This document shows, piece by piece, positions 1 to 6,263 of a stretch of 64,000 bases of DNA (position 1 is the stretch's first letter; each line of letters opens with the position of its first letter). Location: NCBI RefSeq assembly GCF_004336985.1, contig NZ_SJUO01000002.1, forward strand, positions 1 to 64,000, in the 5' to 3' direction. Source of the DNA: Exiguobacterium sp. SL-9. Its GTDB lineage: Bacteria; Bacillota; Bacilli; Exiguobacteriales; Exiguobacteriaceae. The position numbers and the translations under genes were made by a program. The notes beneath the pieces are model-generated. The model ran no database searches, was not told the DNA's origin, and worked only from the letters and a program-made list of their open reading frames with translations.

Positions 1-217
1 GGTGTGCACCTTAATCATAGGGAGGAAATGTGAAGGATGGCCGGGACTTTGGCATCGCCCGGTAAATTGTTTGTCACTCTTTGGTAAATAAGATTGCAAG
101 ACTGGTACATTTCAATGGCCGTAATCAGTTACTAATTAATCTATAAATTAGTAACATATTAATCTAAAAACAAAACGTTTCCTTAAATATCTGTATAGAC
201 ATTTAAGGAAACGTTTT
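1..217. other. Left edge: GC-rich stub then AT-rich intergenic DNA
   Basis: The first 65 bases are GC-rich and carry a GGAGG site at 21-25 followed by a GTG-initiated 11-codon frame (30-65). This is either a leader peptide or a scrap of a gene broken off by the adjacent AT-rich insertion. From about 70 the DNA turns AT-rich. A 9-bp inverted repeat with an 8-base loop lies at 129-154 (TTACTAATT / AATTAGTAA). I see no other gene here. Confidence 0.4.
173..216. terminator. Bidirectional hairpin terminator after the DUF262 gene
   Basis: A perfect 16-bp inverted repeat (173-188 with 201-216, 12-base loop) sits directly beyond the stop codon of the minus-strand DUF262 gene. It is flanked by A/T runs on both sides, so it can end transcription on either strand. 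Confidence 0.8.
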
Positions 218-1918
218 TTATTTTGGCCATATTAAAATGAACTTTTTATACAATTCTTTTGTCCTATGTTCAATTGCTCTAGAATCCCACGTGGTACGTG
301 TAGCAATTAATTGATTTTCTGGAATTGTGCTCTTTTCATATTCAATTTTCTTTTTTGTGAAATCGCTATTTTTTAATGAAGAGTTTAATGTATGAAATAA
401 AACCGTCAAGTTTCCAATTTTTTTTGCGTAAGAGATTCTTGAATCTTGATCGGGGAAATCTTTTATCCATTGACTATTAGCGCTAGGGTTTTTAGGCAAA
501 ATATGTTCTAAATTTACTTCCTTTGAAACGCTGTTTATTTGGATTTCAGGATGATCTTCATTATAAATTGCTTTTAAGATAGCTCGAATAATAGACTCTT
601 CTGATCTTGTTGAAATTAATTTTGCTGTAAAATTATCATGCAATTCGCGATCATCTACAGTTTCCCCACTAATTTGTTGTAAAATTCTATCCGTTGTATT
701 TATCATCCCGTTATAAATATCTCTTGCTAAGCGTGGATAAAACTGTTCAATTGTGTTTGCATTATGCCCACAGACATAAATATTTCTTAATTGTAAGCTG
801 ATGATTTTTTTTAATACTTCATTGATATTATGTAATGAAAAGTTTTTGAGGCCTAGAGATATAATGACTGGCTTATACTGATTAGCGTTAAGTGTAGACA
901 GAAAGTTAACATACTTAACGTAATTACTAAGCTCTTCCTTTGTACCGTTAGATTTTTGATTAGGATGTTCAATCTCTAAATACAATCTAGAAGCTACTCG
1001 AAGTTCATGAAGAAAAAGATCACCATTATCTTTACTTTGATCAAATTTTTTCACATTTTTAATCCTATAATATAAGTCTTTTGCTGGGGTTTTTCCATTT
1101 ACAGCATTTATATACAAGTGTAAAAACTTATTCTTATTAAGACGATCTGTGTTTAACTCAATTGAATCCCAAATAGGTTTTACTTTATTCTCATCAAGAT
1201 TTCTAATTAGAGCATTCTTTAGGACATAAAAATCTTCTAATTGTAAACCAGTACTATTTAATGTCTCAAACATTTCTTTTGCGATAGTATCATATGATGT
1301 TTCAATAATAACAATTAGAACTTTATTAACTATTGTTTTTACAAATCCTAAAATCTCTTCTTTTGAAGGGTTTTCACTAAATTTTTCAGAAATCAAAGAA
1401 TTAATAAATTCAAAATTTTCTTTTAAAGCTTTGTCATAATCATTGAGCTCGAAAGAATCTGGTATAGGACAATTTTTAAAAATATAATTATGCAACATAT
1501 AATTTGCAGTGTCCTTTTCAAATACAACCTTATACTCAACTTTATCTCCATTAAATAAATCATTTTTGTATAAAAACTCTTGCGTCAGTCCTTCAGCAGA
1601 TGAAATTGCAGCGCCACCTAATTTGTTTAATTTGTTTATCAAAGCACTTATTATGAGTAACGACGTAACTACTCGTTGCTGACCGTCATATATGAATATT
1701 TTTTTTTCGTCGTCGTCTTCTTCAATTTTCAGTGTGATAAAATTTAAGATATGTTGCTCGTTTTGATTCAAATAAACTGAATAAAAATCATTAAAAAGTC
1801 TTAATACTTGTTCTTCTTTCCATTCATATGGACGTTGATTATAGGGGATGTTTAATGTTCCAAACGATAAAGATAGCAGGTGTTTTAATTCTTTAGTATT
1901 AGCCTCTAGTACTTTCAT
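218..1918 (-). CDS. DUF262 / DUF1524 (GmrSD-like) protein
   Basis: This 566-residue protein has the DUF262 ParB/sulfiredoxin-like N-terminal domain; the signature IYDGQQR lies near residue 78 of the chosen start. A C-terminal DUF1524 HNH-type nuclease domain shows EHILPKNP and the following IGNLTVL block. This architecture is shared with the GmrSD type IV modification-dependent restriction enzymes and other defence proteins, so DNA binding with NTP-dependent cleavage is plausible. The start at 1918 is chosen for an ideal AAGGAGG about 8 bases upstream, although the frame is open 20 codons further. The gene is very AT-rich (near 30% GC), far below the later part of the window, which suggests transfer. 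It lies 28 bases after an XRE regulator. The target is unknown. Confidence 0.85.
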   Translation of the reverse strand: MKVLEANTKELKHLLSLSFGTLNIPYNQRPYEWKEEQVLRLFNDFYSVYLNQNEQHILNFITLKIEEDDDEKKIFIYDGQQRVVTSLLIISALINKLNKLGGAAISSAEGLTQEFLYKNDLFNGDKVEYKVVFEKDTANYMLHNYIFKNCPIPDSFELNDYDKALKENFEFINSLISEKFSENPSKEEILGFVKTIVNKVLIVIIETSYDTIAKEMFETLNSTGLQLEDFYVLKNALIRNLDENKVKPIWDSIELNTDRLNKNKFLHLYINAVNGKTPAKDLYYRIKNVKKFDQSKDNGDLFLHELRVASRLYLEIEHPNQKSNGTKEELSNYVKYVNFLSTLNANQYKPVIISLGLKNFSLHNINEVLKKIISLQLRNIYVCGHNANTIEQFYPRLARDIYNGMINTTDRILQQISGETVDDRELHDNFTAKLISTRSEESIIRAILKAIYNEDHPEIQINSVSKEVNLEHILPKNPSANSQWIKDFPDQDSRISYAKKIGNLTVLFHTLNSSLKNSDFTKKKIEYEKSTIPENQLIATRTTWDSRAIEHRTKELYKKFILIWPK

Positions 1919-1946
1919 ATTTTTTGTCCTCCTTAGTTTAGATACT

Positions 1947-2201
1947 CTAATTAAAATACGATGAAGAAAAAAAATCATTTAGAGAAATTCCAAGACCTTT
2001 ACAAAACTTTTGAATCGTACTCACCTTCGGATGCTTTGTACGTCCATTCATTAACTCTGAAATCGTCGCCTGATTCAAGCCGCCTTTTTGAATGACTTGA
2101 TGAATCGTCATGTTTCGCTCCGTCGCGAGCTCCTTCATCCGCTCGATGATTGCCTCGTTCAATTCCACTTGCTCACCCCACGATCGTAGTACTCTCTTCA
2201 T
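1947..2201 (-). CDS. XRE-family helix-turn-helix regulator
   Basis: This is a small DNA-binding protein of 84 residues or fewer, made almost entirely of a Cro/C1-type HTH. The recognition segment is around LNQATISELMNG, followed by the typical LGISLNDFF tail. It is encoded just upstream of the DUF262 protein on the same strand, 28 bases apart, and probably represses the pair. The ATG at 2201 has only a poorly spaced AAGG. An in-frame GTG at 2168, preceded by GGGGTGAG, is an alternative start that matches the usual N-terminus of this family (ELNEAI...). The partner or inducer is unknown. Confidence 0.75.
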   Translation of the reverse strand: MKRVLRSWGEQVELNEAIIERMKELATERNMTIHQVIQKGGLNQATISELMNGRTKHPKVSTIQKFCKGLGISLNDFFSSSYFN

Positions 2202-2504
2202 CCTTATTCTTTACGAAACCTTCTATTCCTCTACCCTACCACAATCTCTTAAAATCAAAATACTTGTCATTATTTTCTATACTTAAAGCGTTATTTTTTT
2301 ACAGTTGTGCGACAAAACCAAAAATATTGAGTTACTGTTGCCTATGAACCCTTATACAGAGCGGACTCGACAGAAATCGTCAATTGTAAAATATCTGACA
2401 TATCAGAAAACTGATGATTTTTCTACCTATACCTGCTATATTGGAACCAACAAAAGGAAACATCTGTTTGGTCGCCGCTCTGGTTTACAGAAAGGGGAAG
2501 GCTT
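2202..2504. other. Divergent intergenic region between two HTH genes
   Basis: About 300 bases of AT-rich DNA separate the XRE gene (minus) from the GC-rich HTH gene (plus). A small dyad TCTGA-CATA-TCAGA lies at 2394-2407 and could be an operator for either HTH protein. Composition changes abruptly to GC-rich near 2470. No convincing coding frame is present. Confidence 0.45.
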
Positions 2505-2993
2505 ATGTATCGATTCGGGGAGTGGTTGAAGGAGAACCGCCAGCTCTCGGGCTGGTCACAGGTCGAACTATCAGAGAAGACATTCGGAGAGATCTCGCAA
2601 CCCGCTATTAGCCAGTACGAACAGAATCGCTCGGTGCCGTCGATTGCCGATATTGATCACCTGGCCCGCGCGTTCGGACATACGCTCGCGACGGTCCCAT
2701 GGGACGCCATCGACTTCGGATACGGAGCGAAGCGTTCCGTCACCAAGCTCGAGCGACGCCGTTTCGACCTCAAGGAGCTGCCGCAGGCCGATTCGGTCCG
2801 CACGTTCGATGGGAAGACCTATGAACTGCACGGCTTCATCGGGATCGAAAAGGCGAGCGGCGAGGCGGTCCAGCTGACGCAACTCTACTATCGAATCCGA
2901 ACGGTCGTCTATGACGCCCACGTGCTCGCCAAGCGCAAGAACCCGGATGACGAGCTCATCCATGTCAAGAAGCGGAAAAGAGTCCGCCAGTAG
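2505..2993 (+). CDS. XRE-type HTH protein of a GC-rich mobile-like module
   Basis: This is a 162-residue protein. Residues 1-60 form a Cro/C1 helix-turn-helix (ISQPAISQYEQNRSVPS). The remainder has no domain I recognise and ends in a very basic tail (KKRKRVRQ). The start follows AAAGGGGAAGG by a normal distance. The gene is clearly GC-rich compared with the DUF262 gene beside it and heads a group of small genes reminiscent of plasmid or integrative-element modules. A regulatory role is inferred from the HTH alone. Confidence 0.7.
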   Translation: MYRFGEWLKENRQLSGWSQVELSEKTFGEISQPAISQYEQNRSVPSIADIDHLARAFGHTLATVPWDAIDFGYGAKRSVTKLERRRFDLKELPQADSVRTFDGKTYELHGFIGIEKASGEAVQLTQLYYRIRTVVYDAHVLAKRKNPDDELIHVKKRKRVRQ

Positions 2994-3004
2994 TCGACAT
3001 CGAC

Positions 3005-3258
3005 GCAGCAGCACATCCTTAAGGATGGTCTTCTCCAATCACATACCGGCGTGTCCCTCACCAGTGACCGGGTGGGCGGGATCTACGCACAGATGGTTCG
3101 GCGAGAGTCGCCTAAAACTCGCCACAAGGTCACCGCATCGTTCCGGGTCATCGAAAAACCCTGTACAGCTCCTTAGATTCATGAGGAGTAGAGTTCGTGG
3201 GGGAACGGCTAGAAACCCACCGCACCGAACCCGACTGTCCTTAATGATGTGCTGCTGC
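3005..3258 (+). ncRNA. Probable structured RNA or MITE-like element closed by a long inverted repeat
   Basis: The 298 bases between the HTH gene and the next small gene have no credible frame. They are closed by 3005-3025 pairing with 3238-3258 (13 bp, one mismatch, 7 bp; arm GCAGCAGCACATC). Inside are several local hairpins: a palindrome CATCCTTAAGGATG at the 5' arm, GGCGA-GAG-TCGCC near 3099, GGGT/ACCC near 3145-3161, CTCCT/AGGAG near 3170-3187, and GTGGG/CCCAC near 3197-3220. This architecture fits a structured noncoding RNA or a replication/transfer site. A miniature transposon with 21-bp terminal repeats is the alternative, but I see no clean target duplication. I cannot assign it to a known RNA class. 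Confidence 0.4.
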
Positions 3259-3291
3259 ACATCACGAGATCAAGGGAAGGAAGTGTGTACT

Positions 3292-3474
3292 GTGGCATCA
3301 AAGGAACAGAAACAGAACCGAAGCTTCGCCGAGAAACTCTTACGCATCCGTGGGAAGGATTACGAGGAGTGGCTCGACGAGCAACATCAACAGGTCATCC
3401 AAGACAACCAGGAACTCATCATGGAGGCGCTCGAGGCGAAGCTCAGCTTCAAGTCACCGGCGCACCAGGACTAA
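3292..3474 (+). CDS. Small hypothetical protein (60 aa), charged and helical
   Basis: A 60-residue, hydrophilic, probably helical protein (RSFAEKLLRIRGKDYEEW near its start) with no family I recognise. It starts with GTG at 3292, about 9 bases after GGAAGGAAG; an in-frame GTG at 3283 is less well placed. It ends 12 bases before the next gene, whose AGGAGGA site overlaps the intergenic gap, so the two are co-transcribed. Its position directly after the structured element and before a VirB2-like peptide suggests a mobile-element function, which is inference only. Confidence 0.55.
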   Translation: MASKEQKQNRSFAEKLLRIRGKDYEEWLDEQHQQVIQDNQELIMEALEAKLSFKSPAHQD

Positions 3475-3486
3475 GGAGGAAACGAC

Positions 3487-3711
3487 ATGGGACTCAATGA
3501 GACAGGGCTCAGTTTGCTTCAGTTCTTCCAGGGGCTCGCCGTCATCGCCGCAGCCATCGCCTTCGCCATCGGGGGCTTTTACTTCATCTTCGGTGGGGAT
3601 CGTGGCCGCTCGAAGGCGGTCGGTTGGCTCGTCGGGGGCGCCGTCGGCCTGATCATCGTCATGGGCGCGTTTACGCTCGCCGAGATGGTCGACCAGAACA
3701 TCAAATTCTAA
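3487..3711 (+). CDS. Two-helix membrane peptide, VirB2/TrbC pilin-like
   Basis: A 74-residue hydrophobic protein with two predicted membrane helices (about residues 11-33 and 43-64) separated by a short basic loop (GGDRGRSKA), and a short acidic C-terminal end. That topology matches VirB2/TrbC-type conjugation pilins and the small membrane proteins at the front of Gram-positive conjugation operons. The ribosome site AAGGAGGA is strong. No other transfer genes follow, because transcription meets a terminator and a truncated frame, so this looks like a leftover of a conjugative module. Other small two-helix proteins (holin-like) cannot be excluded. Confidence 0.5.
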   Translation: MGLNETGLSLLQFFQGLAVIAAAIAFAIGGFYFIFGGDRGRSKAVGWLVGGAVGLIIVMGAFTLAEMVDQNIKF

Positions 3712-3725
3712 TGCACACTTACGCA

Positions 3726-3750
3726 GCATTCCAATCGGAAGGCTTTTTTT
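3726..3750 (+). terminator. Intrinsic terminator after the VirB2-like gene
   Basis: Stem GCATTCC (3726-3732) pairs with GGAAGGC (3737-3743) with one mismatch and an AATC loop, followed by seven T residues. Confidence 0.6.
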
Positions 3751-3777
3751 GTTGCTTGAAACGAGAGGAGGAACGAG

Positions 3778-3819
3778 ATGCTAGTGTATCCGTCATGCAA
3801 CAAATTAGCTAGGACTTAA
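3778..3819 (+). pseudogene. Truncated start of a lost gene (13 codons)
   Basis: A GAGGAGG site followed by ATG opens a frame of only 13 codons ending in TAA, exactly where composition switches from GC-rich to AT-rich. The strong initiation signal without a gene suggests the 5' end of a module gene (perhaps the next conjugation gene) cut off by a rearrangement. The function cannot be inferred. Confidence 0.35.
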
Positions 3820-4016
3820 TTATAACAATGAAGAAGAATAATTATCTTTGGAAAAAGTGTTTTTTATCTTAATTTGGTATTTGAAATAATAAATACTGTT
3901 TCTTTTCCATTAATTAATCTCCTCCATGACTTATAGCATAAATATACTCCAACTCTCCCCCCTTACTTCTCACTTTTCCAATCATTATATATAAAAGGCC
4001 GTAGTCCGGTTCGACT
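3820..4016. other. AT-rich intergenic junction
   Basis: AT-rich DNA between the mobile-like module and the glucose uptake gene. On the minus strand a GGAGGAG site at about 3920 precedes a 13-codon frame (3869-3910), again too short to be a convincing gene. Nothing else is evident. Confidence 0.35.
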
Positions 4017-4049
4017 AAAAAAGAACCAAGTCGCATCAAGCGACCTGGT
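4017..4049 (-). terminator. Terminator of the glucose uptake gene
   Basis: A 10-position stem with one mismatch (4025-4034 with 4040-4049, loop ATCAA) precedes a six-base T run when read on the minus strand. Confidence 0.8.
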
Positions 4050-4068
4050 CCATCTTTAACGAATTCAT

Positions 4069-4932
4069 TCAGCTCTTCGCAATCCCGAGCATAAACCCGG
4101 CCACGACGATGAGCCCGATACCCATGAAGACGAGCACCCGTTCTTTCGTCGTCTTTTCTTCTTTCAACAGATAGATTCCGCCGAGCGTCGCCACGACGAC
4201 GTTCAATTGGGACAAGGCGAACGACGTCGCGATTCCGACCTCACCGCTCGACACGAACAAACCGAAGTTCCCAATCCCCCAGGCGAGACCGGCCAAGATG
4301 TTTTTGAACGTCTTCGGATCGAACTTCTTCACATCTTTCTCTCGCAGGCTGAACAAGAGCGCCGCGATAAACATCCCGACCGATTGCGGCAAGATGGCCG
4401 TGATGCCGTCGACTTCGAAATAGTTCGTCAGGACGGCATACGTTACATACCCGATACTCGAGACGAGCAGGACGAGCAAACCTTTTTTCAAGGCACCGCT
4501 GCTGTCGCCGTCTTTGTTCTGCTGATACGACGTCAGCGCCGCCCCGATGATAATCAACACGAGCGCAGAAAACCCTAGCCATAACTCGGTCGAAGTCTGC
4601 CAATCCCCGAGCACGATGACACCGAACAACGACGTACCGACTAGCTGCATCCCGGTGCTGATCGGCATCGCCTTCGATACGCTTAAAATTTGGAACGATT
4701 GGAATTGTAAATACTGACCGAGCGCCCAGAACGCCCCGGAGATGAAGCCGGTCACGATTGCGAGCGTCGTGAACTCCGGATTGAACACGAGCGCGATGAT
4801 GACCGCCATCACCATCGCTCCCATCGTCGTCCCGATCAACTGTTGAATCGGCTTTCCACCGACCTTCGATACGATGAGCGGGATACTCCCCCACATCAAG
4901 GCAGGCAAGAGTGCGAGTAAAATCATTTCCAT
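4069..4932 (-). CDS. glcU: GlcU-type glucose/sugar uptake permease (GRP family)
   Basis: A 287-residue multi-helix membrane protein of the GRP sugar transporter family in the drug/metabolite transporter superfamily. The N-terminal stretch LLALLPALMWGSIPL is characteristic of Bacillus/Staphylococcus GlcU, whose length is also 287. It should import glucose or a related sugar in a PTS-independent, proton-coupled manner. The frame is open for another 33 codons upstream, but ATG 4932 has a properly placed AGCAGGTG and matches family N-termini. It stands alone; no glucose dehydrogenase lies next to it. Substrate is inferred from family. Confidence 0.85.
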   Translation of the reverse strand: MEMILLALLPALMWGSIPLIVSKVGGKPIQQLIGTTMGAMVMAVIIALVFNPEFTTLAIVTGFISGAFWALGQYLQFQSFQILSVSKAMPISTGMQLVGTSLFGVIVLGDWQTSTELWLGFSALVLIIIGAALTSYQQNKDGDSSGALKKGLLVLLVSSIGYVTYAVLTNYFEVDGITAILPQSVGMFIAALLFSLREKDVKKFDPKTFKNILAGLAWGIGNFGLFVSSGEVGIATSFALSQLNVVVATLGGIYLLKEEKTTKERVLVFMGIGLIVVAGFMLGIAKS

Positions 4933-5024
4933 GGATGACACCTGCTTTCGTAATATAACATCATCTGTGATTTTCCCACGTTCAGCGCTGATTAAACTTT
5001 GTTCAACAAATTTAAAAATACCCA

Positions 5025-5054
5025 TTGCCAAATGTTTTACTAGAATGATATAAT
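5025..5054 (+). promoter_or_regulatory. Promoter of tRNA-Ala
   Basis: A -35 like TTGCCA (5025-5030), an 18-base spacer and a perfect -10 TATAAT (5049-5054) sit 12 bases before the tRNA, consistent with a strong vegetative promoter. Confidence 0.7.
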
Positions 5055-5065
5055 AATTTTCGAAC

Positions 5066-5138
5066 GGGGCATTAGCTCAGCTGGGAGAGCGCCACGCTGG
5101 CAGCGTGGAGGTCAGCGGTTCGAGCCCGCTATGCTCCA
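5066..5138 (+). tRNA. tRNA-Ala (anticodon GGC)
   Basis: A 73-nt cloverleaf. The acceptor stem GGGGCAT pairs with ATGCTCC, the D-arm TAGCTCAGCTGGGAGAGC is present, and the anticodon loop CTGGCAG gives GGC, reading GCC/GCU alanine codons. The T-arm contains GGTTCGAGCC and the discriminator base is A. The 3' CCA is not encoded. It is a single transcription unit with its own promoter and terminator. Confidence 0.95.
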
Positions 5139-5145
5139 TTACTTG

Positions 5146-5175
5146 GTCACTTCACTTTTGTGAAGTGACTTTTTT
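5146..5175 (+). terminator. Terminator of tRNA-Ala
   Basis: A perfect 10-bp stem (GTCACTTCAC / GTGAAGTGAC) with a TTTT loop, followed by six T residues. Confidence 0.9.
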
Positions 5176-5253
5176 GTCGTTTTGGCGCGGTTTAAGCGAT
5201 ATGGTATCGGGTAATGATTTGAAGATACATTATTTTATCAAGGGGGACTTATC

Positions 5254-5586
5254 ATGAACCGGGACTCAATTGAAGAGACGATTTCAGCGATTATCGACTG
5301 TATGCGGACGAGCAATCATTGTTTTTCAAAAAGTTTACAAGAAGAAGATGTGCTGATGGTAAAAGAGTGCATTCGTCTGACGCGAGAATGCTCCGACATC
5401 TGCTCCCTCACCTTGAACGCACTCGAGACCGATTCGGCGTTTACCAAACCGATTGCGGCCCTCTGCGCCCAAGTGTGCGACACGTGCGCCGTCGAATGCG
5501 GCCGTCACTTGCATGACCATTGCCAACGTTGTGCCGAAGCGTGTCTCCGCTGTGCCGAGGCGTGTCGCAACCTCGTGGCCGCATAA
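5254..5586 (+). CDS. Cys-rich four-helix-bundle copper-binding protein (Csp3/YhjQ-like)
   Basis: A 110-residue cytosolic protein with 14 cysteines, most arranged as CxxxC and CxxC along predicted helices (Cys 16, 23, 39, 46, 50, 71, 75, 78, 82, 90, 93, 97, 100, 104). This is the pattern of the DUF326/four-helix-bundle family, in which cysteines line the core and bind many Cu(I) ions. It has no signal peptide, so it resembles the cytosolic Csp3 type rather than exported Csp1. The start follows AAGGGGGA. It is monocistronic, between the tRNA terminator and its own terminator. A role in copper storage or buffering is inferred from the family; no copper regulator lies adjacent. Confidence 0.85.
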   Translation: MNRDSIEETISAIIDCMRTSNHCFSKSLQEEDVLMVKECIRLTRECSDICSLTLNALETDSAFTKPIAALCAQVCDTCAVECGRHLHDHCQRCAEACLRCAEACRNLVAA

Positions 5587-5595
5587 TCGCTTTTT

Positions 5596-5622
5596 AGTCT
5601 AACGATATGTTAGACTTTTTTT
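5596..5622 (+). terminator. Terminator of the copper-binding protein gene
   Basis: An 8-bp perfect stem AGTCTAAC/GTTAGACT with a five-base loop, followed by seven T residues. Confidence 0.9.
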
Positions 5623-5652
5623 ATACTTGTTTTATGAAGAAAGGGAACGATT

Positions 5653-6219
5653 ATGTCACATTCAATTCTTGCCATCGACGTCGAGACAGCGAACCGCGAT
5701 AGCCGGAGCATTTGCTCTGTCGGCTGGAGCTTGCTCGTCGACGGTGAAATCATCGAAACGAACCAACTGTTCGTCAATCCTGAGGAAGACTTCGATACCG
5801 GCAATATCCGGGTCCACGGCATCCGGCCGAGCGATGTCTGGGACGCCCCAGCGTTACCTGAGGTGCTTGAACAGCTCTATCCGACGCTACGGGATGTCGA
5901 CCTCGTCATGGCACACAACGCCTCATTTGATATGGGCGCTTTCAAGAAAGCGATCGCCAAATATGATTTATATACGTTTCCGACAATCGAGTACGGCTGT
6001 ACTGTCAAATTGTCGAGAAAACTGTATCCAGGTCTGCCGAATCACAAGCTGAACACGATGGCGGAATATTTGAACGTCCCGTTCATCCATCATGATGCGG
6101 CTGAAGATGCCCGTGTCTGTGCCCTGCTCATGCGCGACATGATGCAGAAGACCGGGATTCATGATCCGCGTGAACTGCACCGGTACACATCGGTCAAGCT
6201 CGGAAAACTCGCTTATTGA
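5653..6219 (+). CDS. DEDDh 3'-5' exonuclease (DnaQ/epsilon-like)
   Basis: A 188-residue single-domain exonuclease. ExoI is DVET (Asp9, Glu11), ExoII is HNASFD (Asp93) and ExoIII is the H-x4-D motif HDAAED (His147, Asp152), so all DEDDh catalytic residues are present. It lacks polymerase or BRCT domains and is close to the size of stand-alone DnaQ-like exonucleases in Bacillota. It probably trims 3' ends of DNA or RNA during repair or turnover; the exact substrate cannot be told from sequence. The ribosome site is AAAGGGAA. It stands alone and converges on the glycosyltransferase gene. Confidence 0.85.
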   Translation: MSHSILAIDVETANRDSRSICSVGWSLLVDGEIIETNQLFVNPEEDFDTGNIRVHGIRPSDVWDAPALPEVLEQLYPTLRDVDLVMAHNASFDMGAFKKAIAKYDLYTFPTIEYGCTVKLSRKLYPGLPNHKLNTMAEYLNVPFIHHDAAEDARVCALLMRDMMQKTGIHDPRELHRYTSVKLGKLAY

Positions 6220-6235
6220 ACGATATGCATGCCAG

Positions 6236-6263
6236 ACAGGCCAAGACACACGTCTTGGCCTGT
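6236..6263. terminator. Hairpin between convergent genes
   Basis: A perfect 12-bp stem (ACAGGCCAAGAC / GTCTTGGCCTGT, ACAC loop) lies between the exonuclease and the glycosyltransferase stop codon. T tracts are weak, so termination efficiency is uncertain, but the position fits a shared terminator. Confidence 0.6.

Noticed and set aside
3005-3258. Group II or group I intron
   Set aside because: No intron-encoded protein, no domain V or P7/S-like core sequences that I can recognise; left as an unassigned structured element.
2911-3474. Long plus-strand frame running through the structured element into the 60-aa gene
   Set aside because: The upstream part has Ser/Arg-rich low-complexity translation, no ribosome site, and overlaps the HTH gene; only the end from 3292 has gene-like signals.
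5066-5138. tRNA-Ala as an attachment site for an integrated element
   Set aside because: The 3' end is followed at once by its own terminator and no integrase or repeated tRNA 3' segment was seen nearby.
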